Assembly: GCF_029892045.1 (NCBI RefSeq)
Contig: NZ_CP120368.1
Coordinates: forward strand, 2,850,001-2,914,000
Length of the DNA stretch: 64,000 nucleotides
Direction of reading: 5' to 3'
From: Sinorhizobium numidicum
GTDB taxonomy: Bacteria > Pseudomonadota > Alphaproteobacteria > Rhizobiales > Rhizobiaceae
This document shows positions 16,033-24,140 of this stretch, in pieces. The notes below the pieces were generated by a model that did no database searches, had not been told where the DNA came from, and worked only from the letters and a program-made list of their open reading frames with translations. The position numbers were made by a program, and so were the translations under genes. The first letter of the stretch is position 1. Each line of letters begins with the position of its first letter.

Positions 16033-16322
16033 CCTTCGAATTTCGGCGGCCCGACATACATCGCCCGGTTATCTCCGGCGCTTTTATGCGCCGCGCGAAA
16101 ATTTTCCGACTTGGTCCAGGCGATGAACGCTTCCTTGCTTTCCCAGGTCGATTTCGAGATGAACGGCGTATAGCCCTCCTCCGGGACGCTGTCGCCGCGG
16201 AGAAGATGGAACTCGATGAAGCCGGGCATCTCGGCAAGGCTTGAATCGCGCCCCTTCCAGACGGACTCGAACGCCTCCTCCTGGCCGATGGCGATGCGGA
16301 AACGATTCATGGCGAAATACAT
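16008..16322 (-). CDS. HmuQ-like antibiotic biosynthesis monooxygenase (probable haem-degrading)
   Basis: The 104-residue ABM-fold protein begins MYFAMNRFRIAIGQEEAFE and has GFIEFHLLRG, STWESKEAFIAWTKS and FRAAHKSAGD. These closely resemble rhizobial HmuQ/HmuD and other IsdG-type haem monooxygenases, including the conserved Trp and His. Such enzymes open the haem ring to release iron. It is the last gene of a leftward operon with the 91-residue protein (three-base gap) and a DUF2325 protein, beside tonB and hmu genes. Confidence 0.8.
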   Translation of the reverse strand: MYFAMNRFRIAIGQEEAFESVWKGRDSSLAEMPGFIEFHLLRGDSVPEEGYTPFISKSTWESKEAFIAWTKSENFRAAHKSAGDNRAMYVGPPKFEGYSVVEGA

Positions 16323-16325
16323 GAG

Positions 16326-16601
16326 TTAGCTCTCGAGCACTTTCTTATCCGCAGAGGACCTTGCCGCTGCATGCGGGAATGGAAGGATAGCGCCGTCAAC
16401 CGCAGGCGCAAGCCCAATGGGATCCTTACCGGGCTGTCGCGCCTGCCAAGCGGGGAACTCGGTGACGTTCGGATTGTCCTCCAGCATCCGCGCACGGCGG
16501 GTCAGCAGCTCGTAGAGTTCCGGGACTAGCCCATCGCCGAATTGCGACGCCAGCTTGTGCAAGCCGATCAACATCATCTGATCGGGACCTTCATCGTTCA
16601 T
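16326..16601 (-). CDS. Small conserved hypothetical protein of the haem locus
   Basis: I chose ATG 16601, with GGAG eight bases upstream; an earlier ATG at 16625 lacks a ribosome site. The 91-residue product (MNDEGPDQMMLIGLHKLAS to KKVLES) has no signal peptide or known motif. It is three bases from the HmuQ-like gene and downstream of the DUF2325 gene, so an iron or haem role is inferred from context only. Confidence 0.65.
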   Translation of the reverse strand: MNDEGPDQMMLIGLHKLASQFGDGLVPELYELLTRRARMLEDNPNVTEFPAWQARQPGKDPIGLAPAVDGAILPFPHAAARSSADKKVLES

Positions 16602-16659
16602 CGTCAGTACTCCAGACGCCGTCATCACAGGCGACGCAGACCATCGTTTCTTTCGAAAT

Positions 16660-17076
16660 TCAGCTTTCGCGGTTGTTGGCGGTGGTGAGATCCTGAAGTG
16701 CCCGCTCCAGGCTCGACTTCGAGCCATTGCGCAGCGGCACGAAGGCCTTGCCCCACTTCTTGCAGCCGGTTTTTACCCGAAGACACGCGTCATGGCTGAT
16801 GCAGTCGATCGGGCAGAAGACACAATCGACGGAGGGAAGGACACGGTCGATGCGCGATACCGCCTCGCGCAGCCCACCGTCATGGTGGATGAGTTCCGCG
16901 CCATAGGAACTGGCGATTTCCCGCAAATGGGCGACCTGGCAATCCCGGCCGCCGACATAGAGGAAGCTGCGCCCCTCGAGCGTCACTTTACCGTCATCCC
17001 TTGAGGGCTCTCGTGTTTCATTGCTCGTTTTGCCCTTGCCGCCCTTTGCTGCACTCTGGTGGCGCTTGCCGCGCAT
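16660..17076 (-). CDS. DUF2325 protein
   Basis: The C-terminal 90 residues show the DUF2325 pattern: FLYVGGRDCQVAHLREIA, then ELIHHDGGLREA, CVFCPIDCISHDAC and KKWGKAFVPL. Several Cys could bind a metal. The N-terminus is basic and low-complexity. I chose ATG 17076, with GGAGAGACGG upstream; ATG 17088 is also possible. A TGA-N9-TCA motif upstream suggests iron control by RirA. The biochemical role of DUF2325 is unknown. Confidence 0.8.
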   Translation of the reverse strand: MRGKRHQSAAKGGKGKTSNETREPSRDDGKVTLEGRSFLYVGGRDCQVAHLREIASSYGAELIHHDGGLREAVSRIDRVLPSVDCVFCPIDCISHDACLRVKTGCKKWGKAFVPLRNGSKSSLERALQDLTTANNRES

Positions 17077-17208
17077 CCGTCTCTCCATCTTGCTTCGGCG
17101 ATGCGGGCCAAGCCGCCAATCGCCATCAGGATTTGTTTTCGGGCACACCGATCGGTTGCGCGTAGGCGGCAACTTATTAAACTTGATAATGAGAGTAAAG
17201 TATAAACA

Positions 17209-17223
17209 TGAGTGTTGTAGTCA
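17209..17223. promoter_or_regulatory. RirA-type iron-responsive operator candidate
   Basis: TGA-GTGTTGTAG-TCA fits the TGA-N9-TCA iron-responsive operator (IRO) of rhizobia. It lies in an AT-rich stretch about 130 bases upstream of the DUF2325 gene. The motif has only six fixed bases, so context carries much of the weight. Confidence 0.5.
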
Positions 17224-17331
17224 TCTTAAAGCAGAAAGTTTTTTGGCCCGGAAAGACGCTCCGGCGGGGGGCCGACAAGAATGTACTCATCGCCAGCGAC
17301 TGCGCCTTTGCGGCTGTCGAAAGCAAGCTAT

Positions 17332-18252
17332 TCAACGGTTGAAAGCGAGCGGAATGGTGAAGACCCAACTGTCGCGGCCCGCACCCGCAGGAATTTTCGG
17401 AAAGGGTGCCGCTCGGCGGACGGCATCCAGGGCCGCCTCGTCGAGAACAGGCGAACCGGCGCTCCTCGCGAGGCTGACGCCCGCAACGCCACCACCGGAG
17501 GTTACGGTGAAGCGCACATGGGCAACACCGCGCAGGCGTTGGCGCTTGGCCTCGGCGGGATATCTGAAGGCGCGATTGAGCTTGCTTCGCACCTTGCCGG
17601 GATAGTTCGAAACGGCGGCATTGCCCGACTGTTGTGCAGAACCCGCATTGTCACCCTTGGCCGCGCTCGCGGTGGCGTTTTCCGCACCGTCCGCCTGGCC
17701 CTTTTTCTGCGACTTCGCCTGATCGCCCGCTTCGCCCGCCTTCTTCCGCGTTATCTTTTTCTTCTTCGCCGGCTCCTTCTTGGGTTCCGGCTTCTCGACT
17801 TTGGGCTTCTCGATCTTTTCCGGTTCCGGCTTCTCTTTCGGAACAACGGTTTCGACCGGAGCGACGGTAGCGGTGACCGCCGCCTCGGCGGCCTGCGGTA
17901 TCGGCACCTGCTCCGCCGGCAAAATGACGTCGGCTTCAGTTGGCGTTACATCGGAAGGCTGCTGTGCGGCGGCGTCCGGCGTTGTGGGCTCGACATTCTC
18001 TGCAACCTCCTCCGTCGGCTGGATCTCGGTCGGCTTCAGTTCTTCAGGTGTATCTTCCATCGGCTCGACGACCTCGGAAGGATCGCCAGCCTGCAACGTC
18101 TCCTCGAAAGCGTCTCCCAGCAGGGTGACTTCGGTCGCGGCGCCGCCGGCCACCTGAACGTCCTCCACGCTGGGCGTGAAAAGCATCGCGCCGCCGGCAT
18201 GCGCCAGCAACGAAAGGCCGATCGCCGCCATCCATTTCACCGTATGCTTCAT
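17332..18252 (-). CDS. tonB: TonB energy-coupling protein
   Basis: ATG 18252 gives 306 residues. There is one N-terminal membrane helix (residues 8-28, LSLLAHAGGAML). A long Pro/Glu/Lys-rich spacer (KPEPEKIEKPKVEKPEPKKE) spans the periplasm. The TonB C-terminal domain follows (YPGKVRSKLNRAFRYPAEA, GVAHVRFTV, LDEAALDAVRRAAPFP). TonB carries proton-motive energy from ExbB/ExbD to outer-membrane receptors for haem and siderophores. In rhizobia it is known to stand divergent from hmuPSTUV, as here. Confidence 0.93.
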   Translation of the reverse strand: MKHTVKWMAAIGLSLLAHAGGAMLFTPSVEDVQVAGGAATEVTLLGDAFEETLQAGDPSEVVEPMEDTPEELKPTEIQPTEEVAENVEPTTPDAAAQQPSDVTPTEADVILPAEQVPIPQAAEAAVTATVAPVETVVPKEKPEPEKIEKPKVEKPEPKKEPAKKKKITRKKAGEAGDQAKSQKKGQADGAENATASAAKGDNAGSAQQSGNAAVSNYPGKVRSKLNRAFRYPAEAKRQRLRGVAHVRFTVTSGGGVAGVSLARSAGSPVLDEAALDAVRRAAPFPKIPAGAGRDSWVFTIPLAFNR

Positions 18253-18292
18253 CCAAGCCTTGCCTTCGTTGCGACACAAGCGACCAGACCGC

Positions 18293-18730
18293 TCAGCCCT
18301 TGAGCTCAACCGCCGCCTTGGAGCCGGTCTTGAGGCCCGTCATGCAGTCGCCCTTATCGACACCGTCGCCTACGCAGGCCGGCGCGTCATTGATCAGCAG
18401 GCTTTTCACCGTTTCGCATTTCGTACCCGGCAGGTCGAATTGCCGAACCTTTGTCTTGCCGGCCGGCAGGTCGCGAAAATCCAGCACCGCCATGCGCTCG
18501 ACCAGCCCCTTCTGATCGAAGAGGACAAATTCGAACGAAACTTTCGAGAGCGATTTTTGCAGTTCATTGCCGGCGACGAAGGTCAGCTTGCAGCCTTTCT
18601 CCGAGGGAACGATCTCGTTGAGCTCGATCGTGAGCCCTGCCGAAGCGGCAGCGTCCTGCGCTCCGGCCGGCCCCGCGAGGGAGAGAACTGCAAATGCACA
18701 CGAGAAAGCGAAACGGGAAAAATGCGTCAT
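18293..18730 (-). CDS. Periplasmic protein upstream of tonB
   Basis: The 145-residue protein has a signal peptide (MTHFSRFAFSCAFAVLSLAG to GAQD). The mature part has four Cys (GCKLTF, GTKCET, PACVGD, GDCMTG) that could form disulfides. It is 40 bases upstream of tonB on the same strand and shares its promoter with the divergent hmu operon. A role in haem or iron uptake is likely but unproven. Confidence 0.75.
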   Translation of the reverse strand: MTHFSRFAFSCAFAVLSLAGPAGAQDAAASAGLTIELNEIVPSEKGCKLTFVAGNELQKSLSKVSFEFVLFDQKGLVERMAVLDFRDLPAGKTKVRQFDLPGTKCETVKSLLINDAPACVGDGVDKGDCMTGLKTGSKAAVELKG

Positions 18731-18836
18731 CGAAACACCACTCACTGTTCGCGCTTCGGAGGCTGCCAGCGCATGCCGCTTGACGCGATCGATTAACTTG
18801 ACTGTAACAATCCGGTATTGCGTCCATAAATAAATA

Positions 18837-18851
18837 TGACTAAAGAAGTCA
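18837..18851. promoter_or_regulatory. RirA-type iron-responsive operator between tonB and hmuP genes
   Basis: TGA-CTAAAGAAG-TCA fits the IRO pattern. It lies in the AT-rich divergent region and is placed to repress both directions when iron is sufficient. Confidence 0.65.
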
Positions 18852-18908
18852 AGATACTTAAACGGAATACGCGGGAGGATACGGGAAAACTGTCTCGTTC
18901 CGATCCTC

Positions 18909-19103
18909 GTGAACTGGCCAGCCGTGACACCGAACGACACCGATACCCAACGATCTCCGCAGCCGACCACGACCCATCGAACACAGCGGATCGTGGAGAG
19001 CCACGATCTCTTTCGCGGCGAAAGCGAGATCCTCATTTCCCACGACGGCGTGATCTACCGAATGAGGATCACCCGCCAAGGCAAATTGATTCTGAACAAA
19101 TAG
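18909..19103 (+). CDS. hmuP: HemP/HmuP haem uptake regulator
   Basis: The 64-residue protein ends with the HemP motif (SHDLFRGESEILISHDG, then YRMRITRQGKLILNK). Its start is GTG 18909. In S. meliloti HmuP is known as a co-activator, with RirA, of the haem receptor gene. It is ten bases upstream of hmuS. A longer frame in another phase (18836-19117) is rejected. Confidence 0.88.
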   Translation: MNWPAVTPNDTDTQRSPQPTTTHRTQRIVESHDLFRGESEILISHDGVIYRMRITRQGKLILNK

Positions 19104-19113
19104 GCAGACGACA

Positions 19114-20175
19114 ATGATCGACAGCATGCGCCCCACGCCTTCCGAAATCCGCGCCTACCGCGCCGCGAATCCGAAGCTGCGGGAGCGTGACATTGCCGCC
19201 CAGCTCGGCGTTTCGGAAGCAGCACTCGTCGCTGCCGAATGCGGTCTCACGGCAGTCCGCATCGACAGCGACGCCAATCGTTTCCTGCAGCGCGCAGAGG
19301 AACTCGGCGAGGTCATGGCGCTCACCCGCAATGAAAGCGCGGTGCATGAAAAGATCGGCGTCTATGACAACGTCAAAGGAGGTCAGGCGGCTATCCTGGT
19401 GCTGGGTTCCGAGATCGACCTGCGCATCTTCCCGAGTGCCTGGGCGCACGGCTTTGCGGTTTCAAAGACGGATGCGAACGGGGACGTTCGCCGAAGCCTG
19501 CAGTTTTTCGACAAATGGGGTCACGCCGTCCACAAAGTTCATTTGCGTCCCGCTTCCAGCATCGCGGCTTACGACAAGATTATCGAAGACCTTCGCCTGG
19601 CGGACCAGTCGCAGGACTTCAACGCGGATGCAAGCGCTCCCTCCGGCGACAGCGAGCCCAATGCCAGTCTTGACGCCGCGGAACTGCGAGACCGCTGGAC
19701 GAAGCTCACCGACACGCATCAGTTCCACGGCATGCTGCGCAAGCTGAACATCGGCCGGCGTCAGGCCCTGCGGACGATCGGCGACGATCTCGCCTGGCGG
19801 CTCGATACCGCGGGCGTCGAGATGATGATGCGCGGCAGTGCCGAAACCGAGCTGCCGATCATGTGCTTCGTCGGCAATCGCGGCGTCATACAAATTCACT
19901 CCGGATCGCTCGCGAATATCGGTACGATGGGCCCTTGGCTCAACATCATGGATCCGACATTCCACTTGCACCTGCGCAAGGATCACATCGCCGAACTCTG
20001 GGCGGTGCGCAAGCCGACCACGGATGGACATGTGACTTCGCTTGAAGGACTCAACGCGAAGGGCGAGATGATCATTCAGTTCTTCGGCAAACGTAAGGAA
20101 GGCTTTTCCGAAAGGCCGGAGTGGCGCGGCCTCGTCGAACGTCTGCCCCGCCTCGACACCACCGTCGCAGCCTGA
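19114..20175 (+). CDS. hmuS: Hemin transport/degradation protein HmuS
   Basis: The protein of 353 residues matches HmuS/ChuS/HemS. It has the duplicated fold with LREVDI-like N-terminal LRERDIAAQLGVSEAALVA, ALTRNESAVHEKIGVYDNV, and in the second half LPIMCFVGNRGVIQIHSG and WLNIMDPTFHLHLR. These cytoplasmic proteins bind haem and either hand it on or degrade it. It is followed at ten bases by hmuT. Confidence 0.93.
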   Translation: MIDSMRPTPSEIRAYRAANPKLRERDIAAQLGVSEAALVAAECGLTAVRIDSDANRFLQRAEELGEVMALTRNESAVHEKIGVYDNVKGGQAAILVLGSEIDLRIFPSAWAHGFAVSKTDANGDVRRSLQFFDKWGHAVHKVHLRPASSIAAYDKIIEDLRLADQSQDFNADASAPSGDSEPNASLDAAELRDRWTKLTDTHQFHGMLRKLNIGRRQALRTIGDDLAWRLDTAGVEMMMRGSAETELPIMCFVGNRGVIQIHSGSLANIGTMGPWLNIMDPTFHLHLRKDHIAELWAVRKPTTDGHVTSLEGLNAKGEMIIQFFGKRKEGFSERPEWRGLVERLPRLDTTVAA

Positions 20176-20184
20176 GGAACGCTC

Positions 20185-21135
20185 ATGACGACCGGTCTCG
20201 ACTTCCGCCGCCTACGGCTCTGGGAACTGGCGCTCGCCGCCTTCGCACTGTCGGCGCCTTTGGTGCTGCCCGCCCTCGCTCCCGGAGGCCCGTCTTTCCT
20301 GCGTCCGGCAATGGCCGAGGGCATGGAGCAGCCGGACGTCTCGCGCGTGGTTTCGGTTGGCGGCGCGATCACCGAGATCATCTATGCGCTCGGCGAGGAG
20401 AGCCGGCTTGTCGGGCGTGACTCCACCAGCACCTACCCGGAAGCGGCGACCAAACTGCCGGATGTCGGCTATATGCGGCAACTGGCACCGGAAGGCATCA
20501 TCGCCGTCAATCCGACGGCAATCGTGGCCGTCGAAGGCAGTGGACCGCCGGAGGCGCTGTCCGTTTTGAAGGAAGCGAACATTCCCTTCACCAGCATTCC
20601 CGAGACCTATGACAGGGAAGGCATCGTCGCGAAAATCCGCGCGGTCGGCGCATTCCTTGGCGTGAAGGACAAGGCGGAAGCCCTGGCTGCATCCGTCGAG
20701 AAGGATCTGGACGCGGCGCTCGCCGAGGAAGGCAAGCGTCCGCAAAGCGAACGCAAGCGTGTCCTCTTCATTCTCAGCACGCAGGGCGGAAAGATCCTGG
20801 CATCGGGCAAGGGCACTGCCGCCAGCGGCATTATCGACCTCGCCGGCGCGGTCAATGCCGCCGGAGCTTTTCCGGGCTACAAGGCCGTGACGGACGAAGC
20901 GATCATCGAGGCAAAGCCGGACGCGATCCTGATGATGGACAGAGGCGGCGATCATGCGGCAAGCACGGACGAATTGTTCGCTCTTCCGGCGTTGAGCCTG
21001 ACGCCCGCGGCGAAAAACAAGGCGCTGATCCGCATGGACGGGCTGCACCTGCTCGGTTTCGGCCCGCGTACAGCCAGCGCAATCAGGCAATTGAATGCGG
21101 CACTCTATGGAAAAAAGACCAATGCCTCGCAATGA
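20185..21135 (+). CDS. hmuT: Hemin ABC transporter, periplasmic binding protein HmuT
   Basis: The protein of 316 residues has an N-terminal export signal (residues 1-45, ending PAMAEG). RVVSVGGAITEIIYALGE and LVGRDSTSTYPEAATKLPDVGYM are typical of the haem-binding PBP, with a conserved Tyr region for haem. It delivers haem to HmuUV. Its stop overlaps the hmuU start by about 14 bases. Confidence 0.93.
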   Translation: MTTGLDFRRLRLWELALAAFALSAPLVLPALAPGGPSFLRPAMAEGMEQPDVSRVVSVGGAITEIIYALGEESRLVGRDSTSTYPEAATKLPDVGYMRQLAPEGIIAVNPTAIVAVEGSGPPEALSVLKEANIPFTSIPETYDREGIVAKIRAVGAFLGVKDKAEALAASVEKDLDAALAEEGKRPQSERKRVLFILSTQGGKILASGKGTAASGIIDLAGAVNAAGAFPGYKAVTDEAIIEAKPDAILMMDRGGDHAASTDELFALPALSLTPAAKNKALIRMDGLHLLGFGPRTASAIRQLNAALYGKKTNASQ

Positions 21136-22246
21136 GGCCCTGCAAACCAACATGGGCGCGCCTGCCTTCGCCGCGAGAATCACTCGGGAGTGGCAGGCCG
21201 GAAACCGTGCGAGCCTGGCGCGCCTGCTGATTGCCGTGCTGGCAGCGCTCGCGGCCGCGACCTTCGTGACGTCGATCATGACGGGCGCCGCGGATGCCTC
21301 GCTCGCCAATGTCTTCCATTGGCTCGTTGGCGACCGCACGGTCGATCAGGTGCTGAGCGCGCGCGATCGCATCATCATTCTCGATATTCGCCTGCCGCGC
21401 GCCGTGCTCGGCATGCTGGTCGGCGCTTCGCTCGCCGTTTCCGGCGTCGTGATGCAGGGCCTCTTCCGCAATCCGCTGGCCGACCCCGGGCTTGTCGGCG
21501 TCTCGTCCGGCGCGAGCCTCGGCGCCGTCCTGGTGATCGTGCTCGGCAGCGCAACGTTCGGCCCGCTGTTCGCGCTCGTCGGCTTCTATGCGCTTCCGAT
21601 CGGCGCTTTTCTAGGCGGCCTTGGCACAACCCTGCTCCTCTATCGGATCGCAACGCGCGGCGGCCAGACCTCGGTGGCGACGATGCTGCTCGCAGGCATC
21701 GCGCTTGCCGCGCTCGCCAATGCGGTAACGGGCGTGCTCGTCTTCATTGCCGACGACAAGCAATTGCGTGACCTCACTTTCTGGAACCTCGGCTCGCTTG
21801 CGGGCGCCAATTGGACGAAGATCGTTGCCGCCGGTCCGATCATCCTCGTCTCGCTCGCCGTCGTGCCCTTTCTGGCGCGCGGGCTCAACGCGATCACGCT
21901 CGGCGAGGCTGCGGCATTCCATATGGGCATTCCAGTCCAGCGGCTGAAGAACATCGCGGTCTTCGGCGTTGCCGCGGCGATCGGGGCATCGGTCGCCGTC
22001 AGCGGCGGCATCGGCTTCGTCGGCATCGTCGTACCGCACCTCCTGCGCCTCGTCATCGGCCCGGATCACCGCTACCTGCTGCCTGCTTCCGCCCTGCTCG
22101 GCGGCACCATGCTGCTCTTTGCCGACATGCTGGCCCGCACGATCGTCTCGCCCGCCGAACTGCCGATCGGCATCATCACCGCCTTTGTGGGAGCACCCTT
22201 CTTCCTGTGGGTCCTGCTGCGCGGGCGTTCGAACATGGGACTTTGA
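21122..22246 (+). CDS. hmuU: Hemin ABC transporter permease HmuU
   Basis: The start is taken as ATG 21122, inside the end of hmuT; ATG 21107 is an alternative. The product of about 374 residues is a FecCD/BtuC-type permease with eight to ten helices. Family segments include LDIRLPRAVLGMLVGASLAV, GLFRNPLADPGLVGVSSGA and GIGFVGIVVPHLLR, and the last part faces the ATPase. It forms the channel for haem import with HmuV. Confidence 0.92.
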   Translation: MPRNEALQTNMGAPAFAARITREWQAGNRASLARLLIAVLAALAAATFVTSIMTGAADASLANVFHWLVGDRTVDQVLSARDRIIILDIRLPRAVLGMLVGASLAVSGVVMQGLFRNPLADPGLVGVSSGASLGAVLVIVLGSATFGPLFALVGFYALPIGAFLGGLGTTLLLYRIATRGGQTSVATMLLAGIALAALANAVTGVLVFIADDKQLRDLTFWNLGSLAGANWTKIVAAGPIILVSLAVVPFLARGLNAITLGEAAAFHMGIPVQRLKNIAVFGVAAAIGASVAVSGGIGFVGIVVPHLLRLVIGPDHRYLLPASALLGGTMLLFADMLARTIVSPAELPIGIITAFVGAPFFLWVLLRGRSNMGL

Positions 22247-22255
22247 CCGAGGGCT

Positions 22256-23047
22256 ATGATCAGCGCTGCCAACCTTTCTGTCCGTCTTGCCGGCAGGCCG
22301 GTGCTCCACGGTGTCTCGTTCGACGCCGCCCCCGGCGCGATGACGGCGATCGTCGGCCCGAACGGCTCGGGCAAAACCACCACATTGAAGGCAATCTCGG
22401 GAGAGATCTCCCTTTCCGCTGGCAGGGTAACCATCAACGGCCGTGATCTCGCCGGCCTGAGGCCCTGGGAGCTCGCGCTGAAGCGAGGCGTCCTGCCGCA
22501 ATCGACAGTGATTTCTTTTCCCTTCACGGTACGGGAAATCGTCCGGCTCGGGCTCTCAGCCGGCGCAGCCTCCGATGCCGCCACCAATGATCGTATTGCC
22601 GCCGAGGCGCTCAACGCCGTAGACCTAGCCGGCTTTGGCGGACGTTTCTATCAGGAGCTGTCCGGCGGCGAACAGCAGCGGGTCCAGCTCGCGCGCGTCC
22701 TCTGCCAGATCTCGGAACCGGTCGGCGATGGGGAACCTCGCTACCTCCTGCTCGATGAGCCGGTATCGAGCCTCGATATCCGTCACCAGCTGACGATCAT
22801 GCGGCTCGCGCGCCAGTTCTGTGAAAAGGGCGGCGGTGTTGTCGCGGTGATGCACGATCTCAATCTCACGGCGATGTTCGCCGATCGGATGATCATGATG
22901 AAAGCTGGCCGCGTCCGCGCCAGCGGAGCCCCAAAGGACGTTTTAACCGACGAGACCATGGAAGCTGTATTCGGCTGCCGAATGCGCGTGGGTGTCGCAC
23001 CGGGAAACGACGTGCCCTTCGTGCTGCCGCAAACCGCTACCGCCTGA
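22256..23047 (+). CDS. hmuV: Hemin ABC transporter ATPase HmuV
   Basis: The protein is 263 residues long. Walker A is GPNGSGKTT (residues 35-43), the signature LSGGEQQRV lies near residue 138, and Walker B is LLLDEPVSSLD. The H-loop His lies in VAVMHDLNLT. It powers HmuU and ends the hmuPSTUV operon. Confidence 0.93.
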   Translation: MISAANLSVRLAGRPVLHGVSFDAAPGAMTAIVGPNGSGKTTTLKAISGEISLSAGRVTINGRDLAGLRPWELALKRGVLPQSTVISFPFTVREIVRLGLSAGAASDAATNDRIAAEALNAVDLAGFGGRFYQELSGGEQQRVQLARVLCQISEPVGDGEPRYLLLDEPVSSLDIRHQLTIMRLARQFCEKGGGVVAVMHDLNLTAMFADRMIMMKAGRVRASGAPKDVLTDETMEAVFGCRMRVGVAPGNDVPFVLPQTATA

Positions 23048-23086
23048 CGAATTCGCGGAACAGTCCCCGTAAGGCCAAGCCCCGTC

Positions 23087-23111
23087 GAAACAATTTCTCT
23101 TTTCGTGCGTT
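23087..23111 (+). promoter_or_regulatory. Near-consensus EcfG-type promoter candidate
   Basis: GAAAC, 16 bases, then CGTT, close to the GGAAC-N16/17-CGTT pattern. It lies about 90 bases upstream of the DUF883-like gene, which would place that gene under RpoE2 control. Confidence 0.35.
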
Positions 23112-23202
23112 AGTTGCTTTGCTGCTCTTTGAACTCGTGTCGGAGAGCAAACACCTTTGCCGGCCGCTTCTGCCGGCATCACAGCGAAAGGGAGCACATA
23201 AC

Positions 23203-23562
23203 ATGGTAGGTCTCTTCTCGAGCTCAGGTGCCAGGAAACGCAACGGTGCGGGTCTGGAACAATCCATCGAAGAGCAATTGCAGGAAATGCGGGACGACAT
23301 TGCTGCATTGGCGAGCGTGCTGACTGATCGTGGCGCGGCTGTTTCGAAGGATGCCAAGGGAAAGGCCAGGGATCTGCGCGAACAGACCGAAGCGGGCCTT
23401 CAGGATCTCCTGTCGAATGCCGAGGAGATTCTTTCGGAACTGCGCAGCCGGTATTCCGGCACAGAACGCCAGGTTCGCGAGGCAGTTCGCGAGCACCCGG
23501 TCGCCACTCTAGGCGTGGCTGCCGCACTCGGTCTTCTCGTCGCCGCCTTGCTGCGCCGTTGA
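23203..23562 (+). CDS. ElaB/YqjD-like (DUF883) membrane-anchored protein
   Basis: The 119-residue product starts at ATG 23203, with GGGAG upstream. A long amphipathic coiled region (GLEQSIEEQLQEMRDDI to GLQDLLSNAEEILSELR) is followed by REHPVATLGVAAALGLLVAALLRR-like residues, a C-terminal membrane anchor. This is the ElaB/YqjD/DUF883 pattern, whose members tether ribosomes to the membrane in E. coli. Its place beside stress-response genes suggests stress induction. Confidence 0.8.
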   Translation: MVGLFSSSGARKRNGAGLEQSIEEQLQEMRDDIAALASVLTDRGAAVSKDAKGKARDLREQTEAGLQDLLSNAEEILSELRSRYSGTERQVREAVREHPVATLGVAAALGLLVAALLRR

Positions 23563-23563
23563 C

Positions 23564-23665
23564 ATGGCAAGGACAATTGGGGCGGCACAACAGCGCCGCG
23601 CGTCTTATGCATGGGTTGGAGATTTCGTCTTCACGCCAGTGAAGGCGAATGTTGCGGCGGGATGA
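23564..23665 (+). CDS. Possible 33-residue small protein
   Basis: A short frame starts one base after the previous stop and fills the gap to the next gene. The product (MARTIGAAQQRRASYAWVG and on) has no motif. Only position supports it. Confidence 0.2.
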   Translation: MARTIGAAQQRRASYAWVGDFVFTPVKANVAAG

Positions 23666-23679
23666 CCGGGGAGTAAGTC

Positions 23680-24117
23680 ATGGGAACGATCGGAGCCCTC
23701 CTGTCCGCCTGGTTCGCCGCGGACATCAGTGTCGCCGCCTCGCGCTTCAAGCGCAATTTCGTTCTCTGGTCGATTATCGCACTGTTTCTCGGCACGGCTT
23801 ACGTGTTCGCCCTGATTGCGGTTTCGATATTTTTGAGCAACCGCTATTCGCCGCTCCTCGCCGCGTTCAGCATTGCCGCCGCTCTGTTTTTGACCGCCCT
23901 CATATTAATGGCCGTGATGGCTGTGCTTCGTGCGCACGATCGACGCCTTGCGAATGAACGCCGGAGCCGGGCGATCGCACAGGCAAACGTGGCCCTTTTG
24001 GCCGCCAACAGCATTCTTCGCAAACGGCCGCTCCTGGCCGTCGTCACCACGGCAGCTCTCGGCGGCCTGCTGGGGTTCGGCAGCAAGGGCGGGCGGCGCA
24101 AGCGGCAAAGGAGATAG
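23680..24117 (+). CDS. Small membrane protein, phage-holin-family-like
   Basis: The 145-residue protein has two strong membrane helices (FVLWSIIALFLGTAYVFALI and the AAFSIAAALFLTALILMAV region) and a weaker third near the end, with a basic C-terminal tail. A GGGGAG site precedes ATG 23680. It resembles the DUF1469/holin-superfamily proteins often found next to DUF883 genes. It probably forms an operon with 23203-23562. Confidence 0.7.
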   Translation: MGTIGALLSAWFAADISVAASRFKRNFVLWSIIALFLGTAYVFALIAVSIFLSNRYSPLLAAFSIAAALFLTALILMAVMAVLRAHDRRLANERRSRAIAQANVALLAANSILRKRPLLAVVTTAALGGLLGFGSKGGRRKRQRR

Positions 24118-24140
24118 CTCTCTTGCCGGCTCTATATGCC

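Noticed and set aside
17281..18303. 340-codon plus-strand frame
   Set aside because: Antisense to tonB; its arginine/leucine-rich product has no domain.
18836..19117. 93-codon frame overlapping hmuP
   Set aside because: The other phase encodes the HemP motif; this one is a charged low-complexity shadow that starts inside the RirA-type operator.
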